From Syngnathus acus (taxonomy: Eukaryota > Chordata > Actinopteri > Syngnathiformes > Syngnathidae): 64,000 bases of DNA. The translations under genes were made by a program, and so were the position numbers. Below are positions 51,149-62,366 of the stretch, piece by piece. The stretch is taken from the NCBI RefSeq assembly GCF_901709675.1, contig NC_051087.1, positions 8,270,884 to 8,334,883 of the forward strand, in the 5' to 3' direction. Within the stretch, counting starts at the first letter, position 1; the number at the start of each line of letters is the position of its first letter. A model generated the notes under the pieces. The model made no database searches. It worked only from the letters and a program-made list of their open reading frames with translations, and was not told the DNA's origin.

Positions 51149-51221
51149 GGTCAGAAGGAGTTGTGTTTAGCCATTCCGTACAGACGTCACACGTGAGGGC
51201 AGAGCCATTCCAGGATTTAAA
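51149..51221 (+). CDS. sgcz: Zeta-sarcoglycan exon 6
   Basis: A 73-nt exon completing codon 175 and encoding residues 176-198 plus two bases of codon 199. It reads G-SEGVVFSHSVQTSHVRAEP then FQDL(K). GAEG-VF-HSVET--VRA-P-QDLRLESPTR is the strongly conserved junction of the sarcoglycan family, and the exon 6/7 boundary splits codon 199 in the same place as in mammals. Both splice sites are good (ttgtattgtttcatag and AA/gtaagt). Its length is not a multiple of three, so loss would shift the frame. Confidence 0.95.
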
Positions 51222-53587
51222 GTAAGTGCTCTGCTATAAATTAGGAATATAGATAATACGCGGGTCACTCTCCTGCAGCTCTCCAATGTATACCTCATCT
51301 TCTGTCATTGATTTTTAACTTGCACAACCCCATTTAAATATGTTCCATGTTCCTGACAATGAGCAAACAAATGCATTTCAGAGGAAATATGAAATATTCA
51401 ATATTCAAAAAATATGTAGGGACAAAAAGAGGTGTAGAAGGACTAATGTTCTTTTTTTAAACAAGCTGAAAAGGTGAGCGCAAAGAATGGGAAAGGGTAT
51501 CTACTATGAACATTGCTCCACTATGTTAAACATTGGGAGGAGGACTTATTACATTTATCACTTTGTTACTGTTATGGCAATTGATATTCACATAGTACAA
51601 AATACAAACTAAATTCTACCACCACTCCTGCATTTAAGCTACTCTTTATTTCCATGCTTCCTCTGCGTGACTTTTAGCTGCTTTTAACTGTGTTGACTGC
51701 CAATCACAGTGACCAGGGAGCTGGAGGCAGCTCAGATCACTTTGTCACTTGAAACGTTAAATGAGTTCTCCCAAGGATAGCAGCTGTGATGGACGTTTCA
51801 GACACTTAAAAGTGAAGCACAGAGTGCTTGAGCTTAGTTGCTGCTCGTGGCAACCAAATGCTCTTTTCCAAATAGCACACTATCACAAGATTGTCACAGT
51901 TTCTGCTGTGATGATAACCACTGTAATTTGTTTTCGTAATATTCCGCTTCCTCAAAAGTATATGGGGAGGGAGACTAAAGTGCATTATGTGTGATGGTTT
52001 GAGATCTTCAAAAGAAATAATCTTATTATGGACTGATAAAGTATTGAAAATTAAAAAAAAAAAAAAAAACAATGAGAAATTGTTTTGTTGCTACCCTGTG
52101 CCAAATCCATCTCCACTTTATAGATGGATAAAAAAAATGCTTGTGTTTTATATTAAGGGCATCAACAATTGTGGCTCATCATTATAGTAAACAAGTATGC
52201 TGTGAAAAGCCATAACAAATGTCCACACTAAAGCAGGATTTCCTCCAGATAAACAACTTAGTTACAAATATGATCTATTCTGAAGCAGGGATGCACTTTA
52301 CGGTATTCACTGAGCAGCAATGAAATACGAATCTTCTCATTTCCATATAACACAGACAGTAAAATTGTTATTCAACTAAGCCGAGAAGCTTTACTCTTAG
52401 ATGTCACATTGATTAAAAACCTCTGACTTGATCGTCTGCTGAATTCATCAACTGTGGTTTGCACCACGGACTAAAGGATCATTTTCTTCCAGCTTGTTGG
52501 TTTTGAAGGCCGGTATCTCAGACGAGCACAAACAAGCATAAATAAAGCAGTCACCACTTTGCTAAAGCAATGATCATATTGAAATCATTAAGTGACACCA
52601 GAGTTTTCATTGGAAAGGAAAAGCCCTGGGTCTCGAGGGTACGGACATTAAATAAGCAACTGCATGGGGAAAGCAATACTTTGCCCGAGCGAGGAGAGTG
52701 AAATCAATAGCTGAGTAGTCTCACGCCACTGCATCGCTATGCTCGGAGACATGCGAGACAGGTCTGTGACTATCTAATGCTTGGATCCACATCAGAGAGA
52801 AGCAAGCTGTTGCTGAGTCAGTTTCTCCCCAGCGCGATCCACACTTCCATCCTCATTCTCGTCCTGCTTCTTCTCCTCCTCCTCTCATTTAAACCCTTGA
52901 TGGCATCTGAGAAGGCCCTTGAGGGAGATTTAACTCTTCTGTAGGCAAAGGCGCTGATTTGAGTGAGCACTTTGCCATTTTGCCCTTATCCCCAAGACTG
53001 TAACCTTCCATTTGCAGTTCTTCTATTTTAAATCTCTCGTGTTTCTCAAGGGCATCGGAGAGCATTCAGTCTGTCAACACGAGAAAATACTGTAGTGCGG
53101 CTCAAATTCAACAGAGCTAACATACTTCTAAAGACAAAAAAAAAAAAGTTTAAAAGTATCTAAGTGCAGCTTCATGTTTGTTGACTAAAAACATTCCGTG
53201 CTCACTTTCAAATTGAGGCTTTCAGATGACATTGCTCATTGTGTTCTTTCGTTGCTGTTAGGGATTATTTACAAAGTCATTTTGAACATGATTTAGTTAT
53301 GATTTGGCACAGCTCACATTTTCCAACATCACACTGAAACAAATTGATCGTCCTATTGTTGCAGATGCCCATAGTTGAGGCCGTTCATTAAAAATCTGAT
53401 GGCAGTGAAAAAACACATTTAGTTGATTAATCCAGTCTTATTCAAGTTTATAATGCAGTGCTTCATCTTGATAGAAATCTCAAGTGAGCCAGCTCCTTTT
53501 AAGATCAGCAAAACTTCTGTAAGTTTATCAACAAATTTATCCTTTGAGGTATTTGATGCAAAATACTGAATTGAAAAAAGAAAAAGA

Positions 53588-54061
53588 TATTGCATCACTC
53601 CTGTTCTCCACTCTCTTCACTGGCTCCCCATTAAGGAGCGTATCATCTTCAAGATACTCCTCCTCACCTTCAAAGCCCTTCACCACCTGGCTCCCACTTA
53701 CCTATCCGACCTCCTTGTCCCCTACTGCCCCAACCGTCCCCTCCGATCTTCCAATACTTCACGTCTGACAGTCCCAAAATCTAAACTCAAATCCTTCGGT
53801 GACAGAGCCTTCTCCTGCACATCACCCCGACTCTGGGACTCTCTCCCTCAGTCTGTCTGTGACTCACCCACACTCCCCATATTTAAGTCCCGTCCAGAAA
53901 CGTACCTCTTCTCTCAAGCCTATGGTTTCCTCGACTTAATTTTATCCCATTGTCTCTTCCCCGTCCACCTCCCCTCATGTATGTCTTTGCCTTGTTCCCT
54001 GTAAGCGTCTTTGGGTTTTTGAAAAGCGCTATACAAATTTAATGAATTATTATTATTATAA
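53588..54061 (+). mobile_element. 5'-truncated L2-like LINE with intact ORF2 C-terminus
   Basis: From 53594 the frame is open for 136 codons to TAA at 54002-54004. It reads ITPVLHSLHWLPIKERIIFK near the start, then FKALHHLAPTYLSDLL, RAFSCTSPRLWDSLP and FKSRPETYLFSQAYG. These are the standard C-terminal blocks of fish L2/Rex-like LINE ORF2 proteins, after the reverse-transcriptase domain. The 3' UTR is short, with aaaagcgctatacaaattt and an ATT-repeat tail (about 54045-54061). The element is truncated, lacking endonuclease and reverse transcriptase, so it cannot act. The unbroken frame suggests a younger copy than the LINE at 2840. No target duplication was found. Confidence 0.85.
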
Positions 54062-55518
54062 GGTTATAGACTTCATTAATTTTTTGAGGTTCCAGTGTTT
54101 AGCATGAACTAATGCCATGTAAATTGTCATGCTCACTCCCTCTTTTTTTTATTTCCATTCAGACTACGCTCATGGGAAGTCTTAGATGACCGCACAATAT
54201 ATATATTTTTTCATTTTAATTAAGTGATCTGTGCTAACATGAACCAGGAGAGAGTTAGTACAAAATGTATGCAATTTTCCCACATGGAAACATAAGAAAT
54301 GGACTACATATTCTTCGTTCATAGACTAAATAGCTCTTTCTTTTTCTCGTGTGATTTATCCGGAATAAGTACAGGACAGTCCTTGGTGAAGAGCATTTGC
54401 ATGGGTAGACAAAACCCTTGGGGCCTTTTTTCTATATTCTGAGTTACTGTCTTTTTGATATGTCTCTTGAACCTAGCAAGTGATCTTGTTTTATCCCTCA
54501 GCCTTTTCATTCATAGTCCTGGAGTGGTGCTGGCGGATGCGTAATTACTGCTAATTACTGTCACAGAGTGTCCCACTTGTGCTGCATTAACTTATTAAGT
54601 GTTGAGCCTTCAGTGAGGCTCGACGTCCTTAGCAAATGGCAAGAGATTCTGTTAAAACCAAATTGAAGACACCTAGCACTGACCTCGTTTTTGCCCTCCA
54701 TCTATCTCTCCATCCCACATAGGTAGTAGGTCCCGTAGACCTCCGCATTACAAAATGAATAATCTTCTTTGATGTTTGAAGTTGTTTTCCTGCGGTAGGT
54801 CTCTTAAGGACAGAAGCGATTTGACTTAATGGCCCTGCGTCCTGGCGGCCTATTTCCAAACCAGCCCAATTAAGAAATGTATCATTTCAAAAGAGGGAGT
54901 AGGGAGATGAGTCATCACTGAAACTCAGTCTACCTCCACTCTCTCAACCTCTGGATTGAAAAACAACAAAAGCTTATTTCAAGGTTGGAAGATATATTCA
55001 ATTAATAAACATTTTATAGCTTCGAACAGTGGGAACTCGTGAGATGAGTAGCGTATAATGAGATTCTCGGCAAGTGACTTGGAACATTCAAATGGGCCAA
55101 ACTCATAGGTCTAACAAATTATGTGTCTAAAATGTGTCTGAGCCCTCGCCTTTCTTTTATTTAAATAGTAGGATCTGAGGGAAAGTATTTTCCACACGAT
55201 TGTTGAAGCGTTAATTTAAGCAGGTTTTTCAATGAAGAACTTGATGAAGGAATGTAGTGTGGGATGGCAAAGAGCACCACCTAATTAGCTCTTAAAAACT
55301 CTGTGAATAAGGCTGCCCCTGGCTGTTTTTTTTTTTTTTTTGATTAAAAAGTGGGGTTCATGTCAAAGTAATTGGATATCATTAAATTTTACAATACGCC
55401 ACTTTCTCTTTGAACTCTGTCTTTGGGGAAATATTCTCAAGAGTTGTGTCTAAGGAAATATGCTGTTATATGAAAATAAAAACGTTATTTTTATGGTTGT
55501 ACTGTAGGTTAATAATGT

Positions 55519-55551
55519 TTATATATATTTATATATATATTTATATATATT
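55519..55551. repeat. TA-rich repeat
   Basis: Alternating TA units broken by TTT at regular spacing of about 11-12 bases. Confidence 0.85.
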
Positions 55552-57160
55552 TTACACGACTCCCAACTTCAGTGGTATTATTATTTGGTATTATTTGAAA
55601 CTACCTTGTTCCCAGCGGGTTGAGGCAGTGTAATGTTCTCATGGGTGGAGTTTTCATTTCATTTCATCTCTAGCATGTGGACATCTAATCATGGAAAATT
55701 ACAAATGACATAAAAACTCAATTTTAAGCATATACATGGATTGGTAATTATTACCTCAGTCCGAACGTCATCCATCATTATATATCAGGCGCCCTCTTTT
55801 TTTCCCCCCTACATCACATAACTCACATATTGTACAGGCCCTATGGTGATGTGCAATCTAAGTTGATCATTTGGTGTAAACGGAAAAAACTTATTCATGT
55901 CTTCACTCCACTCCAAGGCTTACTCATTGCTACCATTTTCATGGATGCATCACAGGATCTAATTTATTGTCACATTCTTTCTACTTCCCTTCACTTTTGT
56001 TGCAGTTGATTAACAAGAGTTCAGCTGCAAACTGTTTTACCAATAAATGAATATGTGAACTAAATGAACCACGGTTAGATTGCTTGAACCTGCAGAGGAG
56101 TGTGGCCAGTCTTTCACTACTGATTAAATTATCAGCTTGGTGCCCCATCAGAGGCAAAAGCATGAAATTGCCTTTTTTGTTTTGTTTTCTTGCAGTTATT
56201 CATTTCACATTTAGAAAACATTTTCAAAGTTGAGGTTTGTTGTATAAAAGCAGACAAAACACCACTCTGTCAGCATATTATAAAAATAATTTGTGGCCGC
56301 AGATTAAGACATGCGCTTAACACATTACCAGTTACAATAAATGTAATTGCCAACAGTTGATGAAATTATTCAAGTGGATGGCTCTCACTTTCATTATTAC
56401 CTCTGCCTCTTTCAAGGCAGACACACAAATACACGTTTTCTCCGTAATGTGTTCGCAAGTCACTTCACTAACTGAGAAAGGGATTGTATAACCTTTTAAA
56501 ACAGCTGGAGGCTTTCCCTTCTCTCTTTTTTTTTTTTTTGTATACCTGAAAGATTCATGGGGCAGCGCATCAACCTTTCCTTCTTGCAGGTGACGAGAGT
56601 AAATCATGAGGCTTTTGGAATGCCATATTTCTACATTTGGTTTTGATCTTTCTGAAGATGGATCCTTCAAATTCCAGGCCTTTCTTGCTCTCATTCAGAG
56701 CTTTTTTGAAAAAGATTGAATATGTTTTACAGCCTTTGTGGATGTGATTGGATGTGGCAGAGGCACTGAGGCAGATGACAGTGCATTTAGCATGAAAAGG
56801 TTATAAGGTTTGTGTCCCAATTGGTAAGGTGGTGAGGCCTTCAATGGATCTGAAGATGAAAGGGCAAAAAGGATGTTACCCAAGTCTCGTGGGAAATATA
56901 AATCGCACTTAAAAGTCTTTTTTGGATCATTTCTGAACAATACTGTAAGCTCTCTCGCACAACATTCCACTGCTGTTAGAGCCACTCATAACCTATGGCT
57001 ACAATTGAAAAAAAAAATGAAAAAAAAAAGCTGTGTGTTAAACTGCATTAGAATGTCAGGGACACATGAATCTTCGATATTTGTAGATTTGAAAATAATG
57101 AAAGTAGCAATAATTTAGTTGCTTTAAAAAATGCCAAACAAAGCCTCCTAAGCTGAACAT

Positions 57161-57212
57161 AAAATCCATCCATTCGTCCATTGCTTTGTCCATTTTTTAC
57201 AGCACTTAGCCC
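57161..57212 (-). repeat. Possible remnant of the GGAT-type retroposon tail
   Basis: atccatccattcgtccattg followed by cagcacttagcccc vaguely matches the reversed tail of the SINE/L2 family (CCATCCATTTTC, then ACCGCTTATCC). It is too diverged for a firm call. Confidence 0.3.
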
Positions 57213-60200
57213 CATAAGGTTCATAAGTACGCTTAAGTTTACGCCTTCACACCACAATTACCATCTGAGTATTTTACATTAAGTTCCAAAATGGTTCCTT
57301 GACCAAAATGTTCTTGTGACCCTCTGTTTCGCAGTCACACTGTAGTCACAGTCCTTGGAACATGTATGATTATAGCAGGTTCCTTAGCAGGATGAAATGA
57401 GTTTAGGGGTTCATATTTAGTGCTAAAGTCTGCTGTGCATCAAACAAGGGCTGGCAGTTATCTGAAACTGGAAACAGACAGGAAGTATTACAATCAAGAG
57501 CTCCAAAAGTTTCTCAAGAATCGCTGGACAAAACTTACTCTATATCGAGTGAAGATGTTCTGACGCCATGGTGGAGACTAAAGCCAGCTTTGAAAGCTGC
57601 CAAATGGCTCCAGCACACCTGTGTCAAAACACACACAAAACACACAAAGAGGTAGGCTGAGCAGACTGCAGACTGAACAAATGTCCAGTTTTGCTTGGGT
57701 TTATCAGTAAAATGTGGATTCTTTGTGTATCCTACGCTCTGGTATGTCTTGTCCCATTAAATTTAAACCCAATAAGTGTAGAGTCCTTTTGTTTATATTT
57801 CCTCTGCTGAATATAAGCAATGGTCAAATGTTTCACATACGCACAGTAGTCAGTCTAAAACCTGCTGGAATTCTTTCTGTTGCTCTTCTTCTCTTATGAC
57901 TGCCCCTCCAGGAGAGCTGCTGCAGACTTTGCAGTGGATATGCTGAGTCTGATTACTTTGTGCGCTGTACTGCTCCATCCTCTTAAACCTTACATAGAAA
58001 CACACCACAATGAATACAAAAGAGATTCATTTTATATTCAAGAACAATAATGCGGCTTTTGGGTGTCAAGCACAGTAATCATTGCCAACTACGAGGGTGC
58101 TTTAAGTGTTTTCGTTTCTGGGAAACCCTGTACATCTCAAAAGCCTTTAGGATAAGCAGTTATCCATAAAAGTATGTATGACGACTGACTGTACCAAGAT
58201 CCAATATAAACAATCGCTGCCTTGGCCAGTATTGTTCAGACATATTTTAAATGGTGAAGATCATGAGTCATGGAGAGGAATTGTTTTCATGAATATCTCA
58301 TTCCAATTCATGAACAGAAATATCAGACTAATCTTTTTTTGCTTTGTGCATTTAAAAGTAGAACGTCCACACCATAAGTTCACATGCTGCCTTAATAGTG
58401 TACATTAATGAACGGAGACCTTGATCACTGAGAGCCATTAAAAAGCAATAAAATGCCATTAGGAGGAACCTTTTTTATACATTCACCGGTCACAACGTAA
58501 TGGACACCTGCATTAGCTCTATTCCAAATGGTGCCTTTACTTTTCCTCAAAATGGTGCAGTCCAGTTGTACACTACTGGCAAGCACATTAACAAACACCA
58601 TACTAATGTTATATTCTCTGATAACGACAATCAAAATTGAGCGTTTTATTGAAACAACTCGTCTCTCTTCTCGTCAACGTCCACAGTGAGCTGTCCACAC
58701 AATCAGACTCGCACATATACTTATTCTTAAGGTTTTCAATTTTTTTTTTTTCTTTTTCCTATGCTCTTGTGTTTTTCCGCGGGTTTTTTTTTTATGCAAA
58801 AGTAGCTCAAGGATATATTTAAACCTGTCATACTGCAAACTCCAAACCAATACTTTTTTTCTTTGTTGATCAAAAGACCTATGCATCAAAGTAGTCTGAA
58901 TACTTTACTGGTGGGAATGAAGCACTAACAAAATGGAGATTTGTTAATTTTCATAACATGCCCAATCTAACGCTGAGCATGATAATGTGTAGGTATTTAA
59001 AGGAACGGGAGGTGAGGGTGTCAAGGTGACACCTGAGGGATGAGACGCTTGATAGTTCGGCCGTATTATTATATGCTCATCAGAGCCTCTCTGTACTCGG
59101 CTTAGTTATCATATCAGCTATCATCTACACCTTCTTTGTCCATGAATGCATGAGTACAGGATGAAAACCAAATGCAATTGTTTGATACTCAAAATTGCTC
59201 TTCCCTGAGTGTGCCTGCCGGTACGTTTCTTCTCTGAGCCTATAGCTTTCGAAGAAAAAAATTAAGTTGGGGTTATAACCCCCTCTCAGTACATCACAGT
59301 AGATACATTTTCCTCAACTCTGCTTGATCTCTAATTAGTTTTGATGACGCCACCATTTTCCTCCAAAGAACTATAGAAATAGAAACCATTTGTTCTAGGT
59401 CAAACTGTTGCCACGACAATGTTTTAAAAGTCATGCCAGTGTGAATGATAGTGTGGTTACTAGCTTTAATTGGTAGTCTACAGGTACTCTCTTCTGTTAA
59501 CATATTCGATTTGATCCGTGTGTATTTTTGTTTCTCTTCTTCATAACCTGACTGCTTTTTCCCCTATTATCTTTCACCGATCAATAAGTCAAACTCAATG
59601 TGGAGTGCTTACTTCCAAAACTTTTTATAACACTCTGAAGCGCCTCGCTGCACAGCAGCTGAACCGTGGCCCGCCAATAAACCTTCTCATGACTCATCTA
59701 TCCCTCCACTGCTCTCACCTGCTTCCAAACTAAATAAATTGAATTCATTTTATTTCATATTTGTGTTGACATAGAAGGCTGAATAAAGGCTGTATTCATT
59801 TAATTATAATACATTTACCCTTTTTTTTTTTTGGGCTGTAAGTCCGTTTTTGTTGTCATAGTTTACCCGGTCCTGTATTTGAATTATTTTATCTATCCGC
59901 CAAAAGGCAGTACAAGTAGTTATGCATTACTGCCGGTGGCAACCTCTTTACAGCATGATATAAAAAAAAAAAGTGGCAGCATTGCACCAACTGTACTTGC
60001 CACCTGCCAAAAGACAGTATAAGAACAAATGAAAGCTGAAGAAGAGTCGTCATGGCAACATTCCACCAACACAATATGCTGATAGGCTAGTGGAATGGAG
60101 TTTTATGTAGAAACGCTGTGTGGATGGCTTACATGGTGAAGCCTCAGGGCAAAAACTTCATGTCGACAAACTTTTGCGGTCAATTTATTTGATTCGCTAG

Positions 60201-61987
60201 ACTTTTTTTTTGCCAGCTCTGGAACCACTATTATGTCAAAGACAGCCTCCATTGTGTTGTACCGTGACTATCGAACTTGCTCAGAAGTCTCGTTCGTCTT
60301 GCTCTGGGTTCAACACCGGTTCAAACATATCTGTGATGTTTTTCTTCTGATTCGCACTCGGTAGTCATCATATTACGCAAAGACATGCTGTGCACACACC
60401 TCGCCGCAGAACAGCGCATGGTGAGCACTGGCTCATTTGCATGAGACAGAAATGCCTACAAGAACCCAATGCTCTTTCAGACACCGCTCGATATAATTTT
60501 GTATTCTTCTGGGATTTTTAACAAAGCACGGGTCACAGACATTTTATTAAGACATCTGTTTTGATTTGTGGAACATTTACCTCCTTCGTCCCTCTTTAAA
60601 GTTATTTTTAGGTCCTTTCAATGAGCAGTTTTCTATTGACTGCATTATGCTCCTTTTTGTTTGACTTCGGGGATTTCTCCTTGTCTCGTGAGCTACGGCC
60701 TCTTCTGCGTTTTTCTTCTTGTGCCAGGCAATTGCTTTTGAGCCTTCCCTTGTGTTTTGCCGCTCATCTCACCAGTCTTATTAACTTGAGTATATGTGTC
60801 TACAGTTGTCATAGTTCGTATGCTTGTTTCATTTTAACTGTGCATTTTTCATTCTTGCCTACACTTGTTGCTGCGCGCCCACCGTGTCAGAAGTTGTGCA
60901 TCACATGATTATGATTATACAACTCATAGTTATGTCAGATTATTGATGTTGGCAAGAGGAACGAAACACTAAGACAAGTGTTTTCCACCAACTAATCAAA
61001 AGAAGAATGCTTTCATAATAATAACCTCTCAAACCTGATGACCAAGAAAGACCCATTTCCATTTTCTGTTTTGTACTTGCGTTGGAAAACAAAATGAAAA
61101 CCTCTCCTAGGGAATCTTCTTGCTTCTCTGCGTATGGTGCAAATTATCCAGATAAAGCAGAAACCCTACCTTTCCAACTGAGCCTGAGGATAAACAATTT
61201 GTCGACTCCGGGGACCTTAACTATTGATGAACATTAGGATGATAATGCCAGCACTCCCCCTTATGGCCACGGATTGGACACAATGCATTAGGTTAATCTG
61301 CTTGTTGCCTTGTTTTATTTCCCTCCTCAATCACTGAGTAGAGTTTAAGGAACCAGAGAACGTGTCTCAGAGCAAAATGTATCTCGACAAGTGTCCCAGT
61401 AGCAAAGCGTTTTTCCGATTTGATTTTATTGTGAATGTGCTGTTTAATTTATTGTACTCCCCCGTCATCAATTGTAATTCCCTCTGCTTTGCCAAAAAGA
61501 CCTTTTATTCAATTTCATTTGCCAGCTTACCCTTGAGCGAAACAGCAGCACTTATCTAATGCCACTATGCCGTTTAATCTTCTCATATTGTTTTCAACTT
61601 TGTGTCAAGCGCTACTGACCTTGCACGCTTCAAGGAGAGCAACACCAACTGCATTCTTTGCTCTTTTGAGCACTTCAGAATGTTTTGGGGTTTTTCCCGT
61701 ATTCGGCGTTCACATCGAGTTAAGGAGACAGTCTTTTAAAACACTTTACGCTCTCAAACGCCAATACAAGGATGCTGTGTTTTTATTTTTGCACTCGGTG
61801 TATGAAGTTATTGTCTGAAAGCCTTTTTTTAGCACTGTAATTACTGGGTATATGCTGTTTATCAAAGTTAGCTACTTGAAGCACACTTAAAATTGTCGAT
61901 ACAACCTTTGTGTGATTGTTTACCCATTGCTGCTCTAAATATTAGAAGGACAAAACAGCAAACGATTTCATGGGTTCCTGGTAGCCT

Positions 61988-62034
61988 TGCTCTCTCTCTG
62001 TGTCTCTCTCTGTCTGTCTCTCTCTCTGTCTCTG

Positions 62035-62078
<44 letters not shown>

Positions 62079-62088
62079 GCTCTCTCTT
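61988..62088. repeat. (TC)n / TGTCTC pyrimidine-rich tract
   Basis: About 100 bp of TC units with regular TGTC variants, on the transcript strand, ending about 155 bases before exon 7. Pyrimidine-tract-binding proteins favour such sequence, so an effect on exon 7 splicing is possible but not shown. Confidence 0.95.
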
Positions 62089-62242
62089 CAATATATCCCA
62101 GGTTCAGCAAACTATGAATGACCTCACCAATGACTGTAATAGTTGGCTGTCATTGCTTAATGCACCTTCACATTGTGAACTCAACCATGGTGATAATCCA
62201 ATCCACTATTTGCAAGAGTGTTTTTTTTTTCTTTCTTCCCAG

Positions 62243-62366
62243 GCTTGAGTCTCCAACTCGGACGCTAACCCTGGAGGCGCCTCGAGGTGTGGAGATCAAT
62301 GCTGGGGTTGGAGACTTAACAGCATCATGCAGGAAAGACCTCCTGCTGCAGTCCTCAGAAGGAGAG
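62243..62366 (+). CDS. sgcz: Zeta-sarcoglycan exon 7
   Basis: A 124-nt exon completing codon 199 and encoding residues 200-240: LESPTRTLTLEAPRGVEINA, then GVGDLTASCRKDLLLQSSEGE. LESPTRSL-MEAPRGV-I-A is the most conserved block of the gamma/delta/zeta family. The CRK(D/E)L-LQS(S/T)EGE ending fits zeta. The acceptor ctttcttcccag follows a T run; the donor GAG/gtgagt is strong. It ends in phase 0. In mammals the next exon encodes the C-terminal ELCVCP-GKLYLS cysteine cluster. No such coding segment is visible before 64000, so the last exon lies outside the window. Confidence 0.96.

Larger units (their letters stand above)
51222..62242 (+). other. sgcz: sgcz intron 6, about 11.0 kb
   Basis: The intron runs from donor gtaagt (51222) to acceptor ctttcttcccag (62242), where a long T run forms the pyrimidine tract. 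It holds the LINE fragment at 53588, a TA-rich repeat at 55519, a weak repeat tail at 57161 and the pyrimidine tract at 61988. I see nothing recognisable in 51228-53587, 54062-55518, 55552-57160, 57213-61987 and 62089-62220; in this range are poly-A or poly-T runs and an ordinary AT-rich background. Confidence 0.85.

Noticed and set aside
58485-58634. Possible transposon end (tcaccggtcacaacgtaatgg)
   Set aside because: It vaguely recalls a fish repeat end, but there was no mirrored end or coding motif, so support is too weak.
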